64,000 nucleotides of DNA from Paraburkholderia flava (GCF_004359985.1 NZ_SMRO01000002.1:2246536-2310535); one strand, 5' to 3'; positions 52,815 to 63,755 are shown, counted from the first letter of the stretch. Made by a program: numbers and translations. The notes: a model not told the origin generated them from the sequence alone.

Positions 52815-53720
52815 TCAGAGGCCGGTCGGCCCGGCGAGTTCCTGCGCAATACGTTCGGTGATGTACGTATAGACGGCAGCGACGTGCGGCAGATGACGCG
52901 ACTCCGGATGCGCAAGCACCCAGATCTGCGCTTCGACTTCGTCGAGTGTCGGCGTCAGTTGCACGAGATCGTCGCGGCCGCGCGTGAGAAACAGCGGCAC
53001 GATGCCGACGCCAAAGCCGAGCGCGACGAGTTCCAGCACCGCCATCACGCTATTCGTGCGGTAGCGCGGCTGCACGTCCGGACAGTAACGCTTGCGCCAC
53101 ATCACCGACGGATGATTGCCGAGCGAGCTGTCCGGCGCGACCCAGTCGCACTTCGCGAGCGTGGCGAGGTCGCCGCTGCGGATGCCGGTCGATTTCGCGG
53201 CAAACACCGCGACGCGGATCGGCCCGGCCTCCTTGCCGATCAGATGTCCTGGCGCACGACGTGTCGCGCGGATCGCGATGTCCGCGTCGCGCTTTGTGAG
53301 GCTCGCGAGTGTGTTGTCGGCGGTCAGTTCGAACGACAACTCCGGATGCAAATCGGCGAGATCGCGCAGGATCGGCAGCATCAGGCCGTACAGCACGGTG
53401 TCGGTGGTCGTCACGTGGACCGGACCGGCCACGCGATGACTGGCCGCCTGCATGCTCGAACGCGCGGCGGCGAGTTCGGCCTCGATGCGCTCCGCGTGAC
53501 GCGCGAGCTGCAAGCCGAGCGGCGTCGCGCGATAACCGCTGCGCGAACGCTCGAACAACCGCTGCCCGAGACCGCGCTCGATCCGCTGGACCGAGCGGAA
53601 CACGGTCGATGCATCGAGCGCCAGCCGCAACGCCGCTTCGGCGAGCGTGCCCGCGCGGACCAGCGCGAGTACGATCTGCGTGTCGGCCGGCGTCAGTTCA
53701 TATTGCGTTTTTGCACGCAT
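52815..53720 (-). CDS. LysR-family transcriptional regulator
   Basis: A 301-residue LysR protein with an N-terminal winged helix (LTPADTQIVLALVRAGTLAE, RLALDASTVFRSVQRIERGL) that is slightly unusual in having RSVQRIE in place of the canonical SRxIxxLE, and an effector domain with VHVTTTDTVLYGLMLPILRD. It ends LAGPTGL. It is divergent from the glutathione-transferase-like gene across 130 bases, the usual layout for a LysR and its target. ATG 53720 is chosen; an upstream frame to 53774 is unsupported. Confidence 0.85.
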   Translation of the reverse strand: MRAKTQYELTPADTQIVLALVRAGTLAEAALRLALDASTVFRSVQRIERGLGQRLFERSRSGYRATPLGLQLARHAERIEAELAAARSSMQAASHRVAGPVHVTTTDTVLYGLMLPILRDLADLHPELSFELTADNTLASLTKRDADIAIRATRRAPGHLIGKEAGPIRVAVFAAKSTGIRSGDLATLAKCDWVAPDSSLGNHPSVMWRKRYCPDVQPRYRTNSVMAVLELVALGFGVGIVPLFLTRGRDDLVQLTPTLDEVEAQIWVLAHPESRHLPHVAAVYTYITERIAQELAGPTGL

Positions 53721-53850
53721 CGTTTGGTCGTTCGCCTGTTTATCGGATGCCCGGAACGGTGCTACTTTTACCACACCGGCTCTGCGTCACGAGCCACCCT
53801 GTCGACGCTGCGATGCGTCACCCTGTCACGACAACGAAAAAGGATCACGG

Positions 53851-54465
53851 ATGAAACTCTACTACTCGCCTGGCGCCTGTTCGCTCGCCGTTCGTATCGC
53901 GCTGCTCGAAGCCGGCCTCGACTTCGACGCAATCAAGGTCAACCTCCCGAAGCACACGCTCGCGACCGGCGAAGACTACTACGCGATTTCGCCGCGCGGC
54001 TACCTGCCGCTGCTCGAACTCGACGACGGCTCGCGGCACACCGAAGGCGCGGCGCTGCTGCAATACGTCGGCGATCGCGATCCGCGGCATGCGCTGATTC
54101 CGGCTGTGGGCACGCCGGAACGGATGGCTGTGCTCGAATGGCTCACCCATATCGGCACCGAAATGCACAAGGTGTTCAGCCCGTGGCTGTGGCATTCGGA
54201 TACTGCTGATTCGACGAGAGAGACGTGCCTCAAGAAGCTCGCTGCGCGCTTTACCGAACTCGATACGCTGTTCGCCACGCGCGAGTACCTGACCGGCACG
54301 TTCACGGTCGCCGACGCGTACGCGTTCACGATCGTCAACTGGGCGCCGATGCTGAAGATCAGTCTGTCGGATTATCCGAATCTGCTCGCGTATCAGGCGC
54401 GTGTTGCCGCGCGGCCGAAGGTGCATGAAGCGCTGGTTGCAGAGGGGTTGGCGAAGGCGCATTAA
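53851..54465 (+). CDS. Glutathione S-transferase family protein
   Basis: A 204-residue GST-like protein with thioredoxin-like N-terminal domain (MKLYYSPGACSLAVRIALLE, catalytic Cys10/Ser region of beta-class GSTs) and an all-helical C-terminal domain (LFATREYLTGTFTVADAYAF). The segment PRGYLPLLELDDG-(S)-RHTEGAAL is the glutathione-binding cis-Pro loop. Beta-class bacterial GSTs detoxify electrophiles and peroxides. It is divergent from LysR and probably its target. AAAGGA lies before the ATG. The ast operon converges on its 3' end, 22 bases away. Confidence 0.9.
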   Translation: MKLYYSPGACSLAVRIALLEAGLDFDAIKVNLPKHTLATGEDYYAISPRGYLPLLELDDGSRHTEGAALLQYVGDRDPRHALIPAVGTPERMAVLEWLTHIGTEMHKVFSPWLWHSDTADSTRETCLKKLAARFTELDTLFATREYLTGTFTVADAYAFTIVNWAPMLKISLSDYPNLLAYQARVAARPKVHEALVAEGLAKAH

Positions 54466-54487
54466 AGGCGCTTCGGTACGGCGCGGC

Positions 54488-55543
54488 TCAGGTAGTCGCG
54501 TCGAGCGTCGCGTGCGTATCGCGGGTCGTGTCGATCACGAGCAGCCCCGCGCGCAGCCCCGGCTTCACCGTCGGATTCGGAAACACGATGCGCTCCTCGT
54601 CGTGACGCACCGCATAGCGGTAGTCGCCGTCGCGTGCGAGCAGCGTGTCCTTCGCGAACGGCGTGAAGTTCGGTACGTCGGCGGCGACCAGCAACTCGAA
54701 TGCATCGCTCTGCTTCGTGATCTGGTCGATCACCGTGAATACGCGCGGCAATACCGGTTGTGCGGCAGACTCGCCCGCGAGCAACCGGCGCAACGCGTCG
54801 TCGGCGCCCGAGAAGCGCGTGAGGTCGTTCTGTCCAAACAGCCGCACCTTGCCCAGTTCGAGCGTGCACGCGAGCGCATCGCAATGCTCGGCGGTGAAAT
54901 GCGAGTACGTGTTGGCCTTCGTCGTATGCAGCAGCACCGCATCGATGCCTGCGTCGCCGAGCCATTCGAACATCGCACGCGACAACGGTGCGCCGGTGTA
55001 CGGCAGCAACGCGAAGCGCTCAAACACCGAGCCGCGGATCGCGGTATGCATGTCGATATGCCAGCGCGCGCCTCTGTCTTTTCCAGCCGACGCAAAGAAG
55101 CTCTTCGCCGCCTGTTCGAGTGCAATCGCGCGCGGTGTCTCGCGACTCTGCGGCAACTGCGTATAACGCCCGCCAAACAGCCGGTTCAGATCGTCGTCGA
55201 GATAGCGGCACGCGCCGCGCATCGCATCGACGTTGCCGAGCAGCACGAGCAATCGACACGCGAGCGTCGCGCGGCCTTCCGCGATGTCGCGGACGAGACG
55301 CGACAGCAGTTCGATCGGCGCAGTCTCGTCGCCATGCACGCCCGCTGACGCAAGCACGCTGCGTGTGTCCGACGACACGCTGGCAGGCTCGAACTGCAAC
55401 ACTCCATCATCAAGCCACGTCCAGCGCACGCCGTTCGCACAGACACCCTGTGCTTCGTCGTTAAGCGGACGTTCACCCGCCAGCGTCCACGCCAGAAAAT
55501 CCGCGAGCATCGCGCCCGCGTTCGATTCAGCGCTGGAAGTCAT
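54488..55543 (-). CDS. astE: Succinylglutamate desuccinylase
   Basis: AstE is the last step of the arginine succinyltransferase pathway, splitting N-succinylglutamate to glutamate and succinate. The 351-residue protein is a zinc M14-type deacylase; zinc-binding HGDET is in [16 protein letters not shown] and the next His is in [12 protein letters not shown]. It is the last gene of a leftward operon and its start overlaps astB by 17 bases, implying coupling. The length is close to E. coli AstE (322). Confidence 0.95.
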   Translation of the reverse strand: MTSSAESNAGAMLADFLAWTLAGERPLNDEAQGVCANGVRWTWLDDGVLQFEPASVSSDTRSVLASAGVHGDETAPIELLSRLVRDIAEGRATLACRLLVLLGNVDAMRGACRYLDDDLNRLFGGRYTQLPQSRETPRAIALEQAAKSFFASAGKDRGARWHIDMHTAIRGSVFERFALLPYTGAPLSRAMFEWLGDAGIDAVLLHTTKANTYSHFTAEHCDALACTLELGKVRLFGQNDLTRFSGADDALRRLLAGESAAQPVLPRVFTVIDQITKQSDAFELLVAADVPNFTPFAKDTLLARDGDYRYAVRHDEERIVFPNPTVKPGLRAGLLVIDTTRDTHATLDATT

Positions 55544-56867
55544 ACAGCGAGCCCACGCCGAGAATCTGCGTCAGTTCGTCGAGCGCGGTGCGCGATTCGC
55601 GCAGCAGCAGCGGATCGGTCAGATCGGACGGCGCGAGCCGGTCGCGATAGTGCTTCTCGATCCATGCGTCGAGCCGGCCGAACAGCGTGTCGTCGATCCA
55701 CACGCCCGGCGCGACCGCCGCGCGCTCCGCATCGCTCAGCACGACGCGCAGCCGCAGACACGCCGGACCACCGCCGTTCTTCATACTTTCGCGCAGATCG
55801 AACACGAGCACGTCGTCGATCGGTCCGCTCTTCGCGGTCAGTTCGTCGAGCCATGCGGACACGCGCGCGTTCTCGCGGCATTCCTGCGGCACGACCAGCA
55901 CCTGACGGCCATCAGGCCGCGTCAGCAGCTGGCTGTTGAACAGATACGAGCCGACCGCATCCGCGACGCTGACCTGCGCGTCCGGCACTTCGATCACCTC
56001 GAACGGCGCGCCCGCTTTCGTCAGCTTCGTGCGCAGTTCGTCGTACACCGTCGATTGATCGACGAACGCCAGTTCATGACAGAACAGCGTGTGCCGGTTG
56101 CCGACCGCGATCACGTCGTTATGGAACACGCCCGCGTCGATCACGTCGGGATTCTGCTGCGCGTAGACGGTGCCTTCTTCAACGAGCCCGTGACGTTGCG
56201 CAACCGCGCGGCTCGCCTCGAACGTCTGCCGTGCAGGAAAGCGTTTCGGTTCCGGCCCGCGACGATACTCGCTGCGTCCGTACACGAAGAATTCGACACC
56301 ACGTGTGCCGTATTCCGCCGCGAAACGCGTGTGGTTCGCCGCGCCTTCGTCGCCGAGCGCGGGCGTGCCGGGCAACGCGTCGTGCACGACGAAACGTGCC
56401 GGGTCCGCGAAAATCGCGCGCAGCGTACGGCGCGTCGATTCGTGTTCGATCGCGCGATGCAGCTTGCTGCACAGGTTCGCCGGCGTGAAGTGCACGCGGC
56501 CATCGCCCGTGTCCGCCGACGGACTCACGGTTGCCGCATTCGCGGTCCACATCGCCGACGCGGAACTCGCGGCGGCCAGCAGCTCGGGCGCCTCCTTCGC
56601 GACCTTCGCAATCACGCTCGCGTCGTCGCCGGAAAAACCGAGTTCGCGCAACAGACGCATCGACGGCCGTTCCTGCGGCGGCAGCACGCCCTGATGGAAT
56701 CCAAGATCGGCGAGCTGCTTCATCTTGCGCAGCCCCTGCTTCGCGGCCGCACGCGGATTCGCAGCCGACTTCTCGTTGTTCTGCGACGCGACGTTGCCGA
56801 ACGACAACCCCGCGTAGTTGTGCGTCGGGCCGACGAGCCCGTCGAAGTTCGCTTCAGTGGCAAGCAT
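55527..56867 (-). CDS. astB: N-succinylarginine dihydrolase
   Basis: AstB hydrolyses N2-succinylarginine to succinylornithine, CO2 and two ammonia (step 2). The 446-residue protein has the family opening [20 protein letters not shown] and the distinctive [16 protein letters not shown] and [15 protein letters not shown]. The catalytic Cys sits late, in [17 protein letters not shown] (about residue 365). Family length is 440-447. It lies between astD and astE in the ast operon, ten bases after the astD stop. Confidence 0.96.
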   Translation of the reverse strand: MLATEANFDGLVGPTHNYAGLSFGNVASQNNEKSAANPRAAAKQGLRKMKQLADLGFHQGVLPPQERPSMRLLRELGFSGDDASVIAKVAKEAPELLAAASSASAMWTANAATVSPSADTGDGRVHFTPANLCSKLHRAIEHESTRRTLRAIFADPARFVVHDALPGTPALGDEGAANHTRFAAEYGTRGVEFFVYGRSEYRRGPEPKRFPARQTFEASRAVAQRHGLVEEGTVYAQQNPDVIDAGVFHNDVIAVGNRHTLFCHELAFVDQSTVYDELRTKLTKAGAPFEVIEVPDAQVSVADAVGSYLFNSQLLTRPDGRQVLVVPQECRENARVSAWLDELTAKSGPIDDVLVFDLRESMKNGGGPACLRLRVVLSDAERAAVAPGVWIDDTLFGRLDAWIEKHYRDRLAPSDLTDPLLLRESRTALDELTQILGVGSLYDFQR

Positions 56868-56876
56868 CGTCGATCC

Positions 56877-58340
56877 TCAGAAGTGAAGGCCCGGCGATAC
56901 GCTCGCGGGCATCTGCAGCTGCGCGCTTTCGACCGACGCCATCGGCCATGCGCAATAGTCGGCTGCGTAGTACGCGCTCGGTCGATGATTACCCGAACGG
57001 CCCGTGCCACCGAACGGCGCAGCAGACGACGCGCCGTTGGTCGGCCGGTTCCAGTTCACGACGCCGGCGCGCACGGTGCGCTGGAATTGCGTCCAGAGAG
57101 CTTCGTCGTCGGCGAGCAGGCCAGCGGACAAACCGAACGCGGTGTCGTTCGCGCGCTCGATCGCTTCGTCGAACGTGCGGTAACGCGAGATCTGCACGAG
57201 CGGGCCGAAGTGTTCTTCGTCCGGTAGATCCGTGAGACCGGTCACGTCGAGAATCGCCGGGCTCACGAAGCCGAGTTGCGGATCGCGCTGCTGCATTTCC
57301 AGCAGCGGCTTAGCACCGGCGGCGATGAGTTGCATCTGCGCAGCAACGAGTTTCGCAGCCGCGCGCGCGGAAATCACTGCGCCCATGAACGGCTGCGGAT
57401 CGGCATCGTATAGCCCCACCGAAATGCGCGCACTGACGTCAGTCAAGCGCTCGACGAAGCGCGCACCGAACGCATCGTCCGGCACCAGCACGCGACGCGA
57501 ACACGTACAACGCTGCCCCGCCGATAGAAACGCCGACTGGATCGTGTGATGCACGGCTGCATCGAGATCGGCGAGCGGCCCGACAACGAGCGGATTGTTG
57601 CCGCCCATCTCCAGTGCGAGCACGATCTCCGGACGGCCGCCGAACTGACGATGCAGCAGCGTGCCGGTGTCCGAGCTGCCAGTGAAAAACAGCCCGTCGA
57701 TCTGCCGATGATTCGCGAGCGCGACACCGGTATCCTTCTCGCCCTGCACGAGATTTAGCACGCCCGCAGGCAAGCCGGCATCGCGCCACGTTTCGACGGT
57801 CGCGCGTGCGACGGCGGGCGCGAGTTCGGACGGCTTGAACACGACCGCGTTACCCGCGATCAGCGCGGGCACGATGTGCCCGTTCGGCAGATGGCCCGGA
57901 AAATTGTACGGACCGAACACCGCGACCACGCCGTGCGGACGATGCCGCAACACGGCTACGCCGTCGGCCATCGGCGCGCGCCGTTCGCCGGTGCGTTCGG
58001 TGTACGACTGGATCGAGATCGCGACTTTCGCGGCCATCGCGGCAACTTCGGTGCGCGCTTCCCACAGCGGCTTGCCAGTCTCGCGGCCAATCGCCGCAGC
58101 CAGCGCTTCCTTGCGTTCGCCGAGCAGTTCGGCGAAGCGCTTCGCGATCGCGCAGCGGTCGTCGAACGACCGCGCCGACCACGACGCGAATGCGCGCCGC
58201 GCGCTGCGTACCGCACGATCGACGTCATCCGCCGATGCGCTCGCGCCTTCCCATACTGTCTCGCCCGTACCGGGGCTCTTCGATGCGAATACGGGTCCGT
58301 TTCCGGCGGCCCATTCGCCGTCGATGAAAAGCTCGTTCAT
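56877..58340 (-). CDS. astD: N-succinylglutamate 5-semialdehyde dehydrogenase
   Basis: AstD oxidises N-succinylglutamate semialdehyde to N-succinylglutamate using NAD (step 4). The 487-residue aldehyde dehydrogenase has VAVFGPYNFPGHLPNGHIVP, the catalytic Glu in LALEMGGNNPLVV and the catalytic Cys in LSAGQRCTCSRRVLV, plus IDGLFFTGSSDTGTLLHRQF. Length matches the family (about 490). It follows aruG by two bases. Confidence 0.95.
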   Translation of the reverse strand: MNELFIDGEWAAGNGPVFASKSPGTGETVWEGASASADDVDRAVRSARRAFASWSARSFDDRCAIAKRFAELLGERKEALAAAIGRETGKPLWEARTEVAAMAAKVAISIQSYTERTGERRAPMADGVAVLRHRPHGVVAVFGPYNFPGHLPNGHIVPALIAGNAVVFKPSELAPAVARATVETWRDAGLPAGVLNLVQGEKDTGVALANHRQIDGLFFTGSSDTGTLLHRQFGGRPEIVLALEMGGNNPLVVGPLADLDAAVHHTIQSAFLSAGQRCTCSRRVLVPDDAFGARFVERLTDVSARISVGLYDADPQPFMGAVISARAAAKLVAAQMQLIAAGAKPLLEMQQRDPQLGFVSPAILDVTGLTDLPDEEHFGPLVQISRYRTFDEAIERANDTAFGLSAGLLADDEALWTQFQRTVRAGVVNWNRPTNGASSAAPFGGTGRSGNHRPSAYYAADYCAWPMASVESAQLQMPASVSPGLHF

Positions 58341-58342
58341 GA

Positions 58343-59368
58343 TTATCCCTTGCTGTGTTTCAGCGGCAGCACGCGTACCGCGTCGCCGGCTTTCACGTTC
58401 AATGCGGCGGCTTCGTCGGCGGTGAGGCGGAACGTGCCGTCATGCGCGACACCTGTCGCGACGCCGCAGCGGAAATCGTCGAGTGAGGTGTTCGAGACCA
58501 GCGAACGTGTTTCACTCACTTGTGCGTCACCAATCTCGACCGACACCGCCACGCTCTCGCGCACCGTCCGCAAATCCGCGACGTGGCATTCGAGCACCGG
58601 CCCCGCATCGAAAATATCGACGTGATTCTCGTAACGCAGCCCTTCTGCTTCGAGCATCCGGCGCGCGGGAATCGTGTCGTTGTGCGTGAGGCCGACGCAT
58701 TCCTGCGCCTCTTCCGGCAGCAGATCGACGTACACCGGATAGCGCGGCATCAACTCCGCGAGAAACGATTTTCGGCCGTGCGAGCTGAGGTAATCCGCCG
58801 CATTGAAATCGATCTGATAGAAATGCGAGCCGACCGCGCGCCAGAACGGCGACGTGCCGTTCTCGTCGAAATGGCCTCTCAGTTCTGCGCAGATACGCTG
58901 CGGGAAACGCTCGCGAAACTGCGCGATGAACATGAAGCGCGAACGCGACAGCAGCCCGCCGACACCGCCCGTCCGATAACGCGGGCTCAGAAACAGCGAG
59001 CACACTTCCGCGTAGCCGGTCAGATCGTGCGAGATGTTCAGCGCGCGCATCCGCGTCCAGATGCCGAGGTCCTGGCTCGCGTGTACGACCGTGCTCACGC
59101 GATAGTTGTAGAACGGCTGCTCGAGGCCCACGGCGGTTTCGATACCGCACACGCCTGCGACGTCGCCGGTCGCGGCGTCTTCCATCACGAAGAAATAGCC
59201 TTCTTCATGGGCTTCCGCGTGACCTGCGACCGTACGGCGCGCGCGTTCGATGCGCGCGGCGAGCGCATCGCGGTCCGGCTTGAACGTGGTGAGGCCGGGT
59301 CCGGTCTCCCGAGCGAGCGCGACGAGCGCGTCCACATCGCCCGTCTGCACGACGCGAACGACGATCAT
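58343..59368 (-). CDS. aruG: Arginine N-succinyltransferase, AruG-type subunit
   Basis: One of two AstA-like subunits. AstA transfers succinyl from succinyl-CoA to arginine (step 1); in Pseudomonas and Burkholderia the enzyme is a heteromer of AruF and AruG, which is the arrangement here. The 341-residue protein starts MIVVRVVQTGDVDALVALAR and has the conserved YRTGGVGGLLSRSRFMFIAQ and ENHVDIFDAGPVLECHV. The start overlaps the aruF stop by four bases (ATGA), so the subunits are made together. Confidence 0.93.
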   Translation of the reverse strand: MIVVRVVQTGDVDALVALARETGPGLTTFKPDRDALAARIERARRTVAGHAEAHEEGYFFVMEDAATGDVAGVCGIETAVGLEQPFYNYRVSTVVHASQDLGIWTRMRALNISHDLTGYAEVCSLFLSPRYRTGGVGGLLSRSRFMFIAQFRERFPQRICAELRGHFDENGTSPFWRAVGSHFYQIDFNAADYLSSHGRKSFLAELMPRYPVYVDLLPEEAQECVGLTHNDTIPARRMLEAEGLRYENHVDIFDAGPVLECHVADLRTVRESVAVSVEIGDAQVSETRSLVSNTSLDDFRCGVATGVAHDGTFRLTADEAAALNVKAGDAVRVLPLKHSKG

Positions 59369-60435
59369 GATGCCTCTCCCGCAGATTCATGGTCCGGCTG
59401 GCCGTGCAGCGGCACGCAGCGTACCGCGTCGCCTGGCTGCACACCGAGCGCCGTGCGTGCGGCGGCCGTCAACGGCGCACCGGTTTCGCGCCCGTCCGGC
59501 AGATCGCCGAGCACGCAGCGGAACTCGCCCGCGCGATTGCTCGCGATCAGGTACGTCGCGTTGCGTTCCGCGTCTGCATGTTGTGGTTCTGCCGCGCCTT
59601 GCACCGCCCGCGTTTCATTACGCGTAACGCACGCACTGCGATCGATCTGCGCGGTCAACACCGGACCCGCATCGAAGATATCGACGTAGCGGTCCGTTTC
59701 GAAACCCTCTTCGAGATGGATCTCGTACGCGAGCAGCGCGTGTTCATCGGGTTCGCCGAGCACGCGTTGCGCCGCTTCCGGCAGCAACGGCACGTACAGC
59801 GGATAACTCGGCATCACTTCTGCGATGAAGGTCCGGCTGCGCCCGCCCGACTCCACTTCGATATCGGCGAAATTGCGGCCGAAGAACTTGCGGCCCACCG
59901 CTTCCCAGAACGGCGACACGCCGTTGTCGTCGGTGACACCGAGCAGCAGCGAGAACACTTCGGGCGTGAAGCGTCGGCGGTTTGCCGCGATGTACATCAT
60001 CCGTGCACGCGACATCAGATGCGCGGCGGCGTCGCCGCGCAGCGCCGGATCGATATAGAAACCCGCGAGCCGGCTCCTGCCGGTGAGTTCGTGCGACATC
60101 GTCAGCGCGTGAATCTTGCGATTCACGTGCAGTTCGCGCGATGCGTGGATCAGCGCGTCGTTGCGAAACGCGTAGAACGGCTCGGAATAACCAGCCGCTG
60201 CGAAGATGCTCGCGGAGCCATGCAGTGTGCCGGTCGCGCTGTCTTCCAACACGAACAGATAGAACTCCTCGCCCGCAAAATCGACTTCCGCGCGAAACGA
60301 ATCTTCCGACAGCGCGACGCGCGCTTCGAGCGCGCGCCGGTCGTGCGGCAGCGAATGCAGCACGGGTTGCGCCGTGCGCGCCATATGCTCGAGCGCGTCG
60401 AGATCGGCGAGACGGCTGGGGCGTACGAAGAGCAT
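59365..60435 (-). CDS. aruF: Arginine/ornithine succinyltransferase, AruF-type subunit
   Basis: The other AstA-like subunit, 356 residues, starting MLFVRPSRLADLDALEHMAR with the family segments GDAAAHLMSRARMMYIAANR and VDIFDAGPVLTAQIDRS. About 40 percent of positions appear shared with AruG by eye. It follows astC by about 32 bases. Which subunit is catalytic, and its ornithine versus arginine preference, cannot be read from sequence. Confidence 0.93.
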   Translation of the reverse strand: MLFVRPSRLADLDALEHMARTAQPVLHSLPHDRRALEARVALSEDSFRAEVDFAGEEFYLFVLEDSATGTLHGSASIFAAAGYSEPFYAFRNDALIHASRELHVNRKIHALTMSHELTGRSRLAGFYIDPALRGDAAAHLMSRARMMYIAANRRRFTPEVFSLLLGVTDDNGVSPFWEAVGRKFFGRNFADIEVESGGRSRTFIAEVMPSYPLYVPLLPEAAQRVLGEPDEHALLAYEIHLEEGFETDRYVDIFDAGPVLTAQIDRSACVTRNETRAVQGAAEPQHADAERNATYLIASNRAGEFRCVLGDLPDGRETGAPLTAAARTALGVQPGDAVRCVPLHGQPDHESAGEAS

Positions 60436-60467
60436 CGTCGTTCCTGGTTAAATGTTGCGCCGCGAAC

Positions 60468-61703
60468 TCAGCGGGCCTGCACGGCGGCGGTCGCGCCGAC
60501 CACCTCTTCGACTGCCCGGCCGATGCGCGCGAAGCCTTCGTCGAGATCGGCGAGCGGCATCACCAGCGAAGGCGCGAAGCGCAGCACGTCGGGACCGGCT
60601 ATCAGCAGCATCGCGCCGTGCGTCGCGCACGCGGTGAGGAAATCCTTCGCGCGGCCCTTGTAGACGTCGTTCAGTTCGGCGCCGATCAGCAGACCCTTGC
60701 CGCGCACTTCGCGGAAGATGCCGAAGCGCTCGTTCAACTGCGCGAGCTTCGCCTTGATCAGATCGCTGCGTTCGCGCACGCCTTCGAGCACCTTCGGATC
60801 GCTGACCAGCTCCACCACCTTCTCCGCGATCGCCGCGCCGAGCGGATTGCCGCCATACGTCGTGCCGTGCACGCCGACCTTGAAGTGCGCGGCGAGCGCG
60901 TTGGTGGTCAGCATTGCGCCGATCGGGAAGCCGTTGCCGAGCGCCTTCGCAGTCGTGAGGACGTCGGGCGTGACGCCGGTGTCCTCGTACGCGTAGAAGC
61001 GGCCGGTGCGGCCCACGCCCGTTTGCACTTCATCGAAAATCAGCAGTGCGCCGTGCTGGTCGCACAGTTCGCGCAGGCCTTGCAGGAATGCCGGATCGGC
61101 GGGAATCACACCGCCTTCGCCTTGCACCGGCTCGACGATCACCGCGCACGTGCGCGCACCGATCGTCTTGCGTGCAGCGTCGAGATCGTTGTACGGCAGA
61201 TGGATGATGCCTTCGGGCACCGGGCCGAAGCCTTCCGAATACTTCGGCTGGCCGCCGACGCTGACGGTAAAGAACGTGCGTCCGTGGAACGACTGCGTGA
61301 ACGACACGATCTCGATCTTGTCGGCGCCGTGGCGTTCGAACGCGACGCGGCGCGCGAGCTTCAGTGCGGCTTCGTTCGCTTCGGCGCCCGAGTTCGCGAA
61401 GAACGCGCGGTCGGCGAACGTCAGGTCTTCGAGGCGCTTTGCGAGGCGCAGCACCGGCTCGTTCGTGTAGCCGTTGCCGATGTGCCAGAGCTTGCTGCCC
61501 TGCTCGTGCAGCACCTTCAGCAGTTCCGGGTGCGCGTGGCCGAGCGCGGTCACGGCGATGCCGCCCGCGAAATCGATGTACTCGCGGCCCTGCGTGTCCC
61601 AGATGCGCGAGCCTTCTGCGCGGTCGGGCACGAAGGCGGCGGGCGAGAACACCGGCACCATTACTTCGTCGAACGTCTGGCGGGTCACAGTCAGGTCGGT
61701 CAT
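60468..61703 (-). CDS. astC: Succinylornithine/acetylornithine transaminase
   Basis: AstC (AruC) transaminates N2-succinylornithine to the semialdehyde (step 3) and often doubles as acetylornithine aminotransferase. The 411-residue fold-I aminotransferase has [56 protein letters not shown] and the PLP Lys in [20 protein letters not shown]. It is first in the ast operon and has ArgR-like half-sites upstream. ATG 61703 has AGGA upstream; the longer frame to 61808 is not family-like. Confidence 0.95.
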   Translation of the reverse strand: MTDLTVTRQTFDEVMVPVFSPAAFVPDRAEGSRIWDTQGREYIDFAGGIAVTALGHAHPELLKVLHEQGSKLWHIGNGYTNEPVLRLAKRLEDLTFADRAFFANSGAEANEAALKLARRVAFERHGADKIEIVSFTQSFHGRTFFTVSVGGQPKYSEGFGPVPEGIIHLPYNDLDAARKTIGARTCAVIVEPVQGEGGVIPADPAFLQGLRELCDQHGALLIFDEVQTGVGRTGRFYAYEDTGVTPDVLTTAKALGNGFPIGAMLTTNALAAHFKVGVHGTTYGGNPLGAAIAEKVVELVSDPKVLEGVRERSDLIKAKLAQLNERFGIFREVRGKGLLIGAELNDVYKGRAKDFLTACATHGAMLLIAGPDVLRFAPSLVMPLADLDEGFARIGRAVEEVVGATAAVQAR

Positions 61704-61731
61704 GGCGAATCCTCGTTGCAGTAATGACGAT

Positions 61732-61774
61732 AGTGTAGGTAACCGGACGCGAAACGTCTTGCGCATACGCGACG
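61732..61774 (-). promoter_or_regulatory. Putative ArgR sites and -10 of the ast operon
   Basis: Read leftward, CGTCGC-N8-AA (61774-61759) and, after four bases, TTTCGC-N8-AC (61754-61739) resemble tandem half-sites of Pseudomonas ArgR (TGTCGC-N8-AA, repeated after N5), each with one or two mismatches. A TACACT -10 (61737-61732) follows directly, so a bound activator would cover the -35. Confidence 0.5.
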
Positions 61775-61822
61775 TGTTCTGTCGGGCTTGCCTTGCCTTT
61801 TGCCGCACGCAGGCATGCGGCG

Positions 61823-62875
61823 TTACGCGCCGTCGCTGTAGTCCGGCGGTTCGATCAGCGCGGCCGGGCGCGGCTCGCTTGCCGCAGCGCCGCCGCCGTG
61901 CTGCCGGTCGAGCCAGTTGCGGCGATCCTCGCGCGGCGTCACGCCGAAGCGCTCGCGATACGCGTTAGAAAAATGCGCCGCCGACGAAAACCCGCAAGCA
62001 AGACTGATCTGCACGACCGATTTGCTCGTGCGCTGCAGCTGCGTGCGCGCTTTCGTGAGCCGCAGCCCCAGGTAATACTTCGACGGCATCGAGCCGAGAT
62101 ACTGGCGAAACAGGCGTTCGAGCTGTCGGCGCGACACGCCGACGAGATCCGCGATTTCATCGGTGGTGAGCGGGTCTTCGATGTTCGCTTCCATCAGCTG
62201 CAACGCGTCGTTCAGACGCGGATGGCGTTCGCCGGGCGCGGTGACGAACGGAATGCGCTGACGCTCCTCGCCTGCGCGCAGCACGCCGACGCCGAGCGTA
62301 TCGGCGATGCGTTCCGCGAGTTCGGGGCCGTGATCGCGGCCGATCATCGCAAGCATGAAATCGACGGTCGCCTGGCCGCCCGCGCAGGTCGCTCGATCGC
62401 GGTCGATTTCGAAAATCTGCTGCGTGACGATCGAGCGTTCGAACTGCTCGGCGAACTGCTGATACGTCTCCCAGTTCACGCTCACGCGATAGCCGGACAG
62501 TTGCCCCGCCATCGCGAGCCACCACACGCCGTGATGAATGCCGGTGACGAGCGGCGTGCGCTGCCCGACGCGCGACAGGCTCGCGAGAAACAGACGATAG
62601 TCGGCGAACTGCTGAAAGCGCTCGCTGACGACGATCAGCCAGTCGCACGCAATCGCATCGCCGAACGCGGCATCGGCGGGCCACTGCGCACCGCCCGACA
62701 ACGCGACCGGTCGCCCGTCCCACGAACACACCTGCCAGCGATACAGCGCGCGGCCGTCGATCTCGTTCGCGAGCGTCAGCGCGTCGACGATCGGGCCGAT
62801 GCCCGACATCGATACCGGCGGCAGCGCCACGATCGCGACCTGGGTCGTGCGGGCGGGACTGGATGGACGGACCAT
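61823..62875 (-). CDS. argR: AraC-family arginine regulator ArgR
   Basis: A 350-residue GlxA-like AraC protein: N-terminal DJ-1/PfpI-fold sensor ([35 protein letters not shown]) and C-terminal AraC DNA-binding domain (about 230-330; [60 protein letters not shown]). In Pseudomonas the protein of this type, encoded after the aotJQMOP transporter, activates the ast operon in response to arginine. Here it lies between a hisP-like gene and astC, matching that order. It starts 38 bases after hisP. Confidence 0.92.
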   Translation of the reverse strand: MVRPSSPARTTQVAIVALPPVSMSGIGPIVDALTLANEIDGRALYRWQVCSWDGRPVALSGGAQWPADAAFGDAIACDWLIVVSERFQQFADYRLFLASLSRVGQRTPLVTGIHHGVWWLAMAGQLSGYRVSVNWETYQQFAEQFERSIVTQQIFEIDRDRATCAGGQATVDFMLAMIGRDHGPELAERIADTLGVGVLRAGEERQRIPFVTAPGERHPRLNDALQLMEANIEDPLTTDEIADLVGVSRRQLERLFRQYLGSMPSKYYLGLRLTKARTQLQRTSKSVVQISLACGFSSAAHFSNAYRERFGVTPREDRRNWLDRQHGGGAAASEPRPAALIEPPDYSDGA

Positions 62876-62913
62876 CGGCTAAATGCTTGAGAGACGCTTG
62901 AAATACGACTTGC

Positions 62914-63705
62914 TTACTTAAGACTGCCCGACAGGAACTGCTTCAACCGTTCGCTGCGCGGCGCGGAGAGCACCTCGACGGGATCGCCCTCTTCTTCGGT
63001 GCGGCCTTGATGCAGAAACATCACATGATTCGACACGTTGCGCGCAAAACCCATTTCGTGCGTGACGACGATCATCGTGCGGCCTTCTTCGGCGAGCTTC
63101 TGCATCACCTTCAGCACTTCGCCGACGAGTTCGGGGTCGAGCGCGGACGTCGGTTCGTCGAACAGCATCACGTCGGGATTCATCGCCAGCGCGCGTGCAA
63201 TCGCGACGCGCTGCTGCTGCCCGCCGGACAGATGCGCCGGATACTGCTTCTCGACGCGCGGCGGCAGGCCCACTTTCTCGAGATATTCGCGTGCCCGCTC
63301 TTCCGCTTCGCGACGCGACAGACCGAGCACATGTATCGGCGCCTCGATGACGTTCTCGATCACGTTCATGTGCGCCCACAGGTTGAAATGCTGGAACACC
63401 ATCGCGAGTTTCGTGCGGATGCGTTGCAGCTGCTTGTGATCGGCGACTTCGAGATTACCCGCGCGATCCGCTTTCGTGCGCACCGTTTCGCCGTCGACGA
63501 CGATCTGCCCCGCGTTCGGCCGCTCGAGAAAGTTGATGCAGCGCAGGAACGTGCTCTTGCCCGACCCGCTCGCGCCGATGATGCTGATGACGTCGCCCTT
63601 GTTCGCGTTCATCGACACGCCCTTCAGCACTTCGTTGTCGCCGTAGCGCTTATGGATGTCCTGCGCGGCGAGCTTGCAGGCTTCGGTCTGGTTGGTGTGG
63701 AGCAA
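62914..63705 (-). CDS. hisP: Basic amino-acid ABC transporter ATP-binding protein
   Basis: A 263-residue ABC ATPase of the HisP/AotP type: Walker [11 protein letters not shown]-loop [13 protein letters not shown], signature [16 protein letters not shown] and Walker [13 protein letters not shown], then [20 protein letters not shown]. It drives import of histidine, lysine, arginine or ornithine with HisQM-type permeases. The start is a TTG at 63705 with AGGAGA five bases upstream; longer frames upstream are not family-like. It is 50 bases from the hisM-like stop and directly upstream of argR, so it probably shares a transcript with both. Confidence 0.93.
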   Translation of the reverse strand: MLHTNQTEACKLAAQDIHKRYGDNEVLKGVSMNANKGDVISIIGASGSGKSTFLRCINFLERPNAGQIVVDGETVRTKADRAGNLEVADHKQLQRIRTKLAMVFQHFNLWAHMNVIENVIEAPIHVLGLSRREAEERAREYLEKVGLPPRVEKQYPAHLSGGQQQRVAIARALAMNPDVMLFDEPTSALDPELVGEVLKVMQKLAEEGRTMIVVTHEMGFARNVSNHVMFLHQGRTEEEGDPVEVLSAPRSERLKQFLSGSLK

Positions 63706-63755
63706 GACGCTCTCCTGGTATGTAACGGATAAGACTGCGTGTTCGCGTCGGACGC

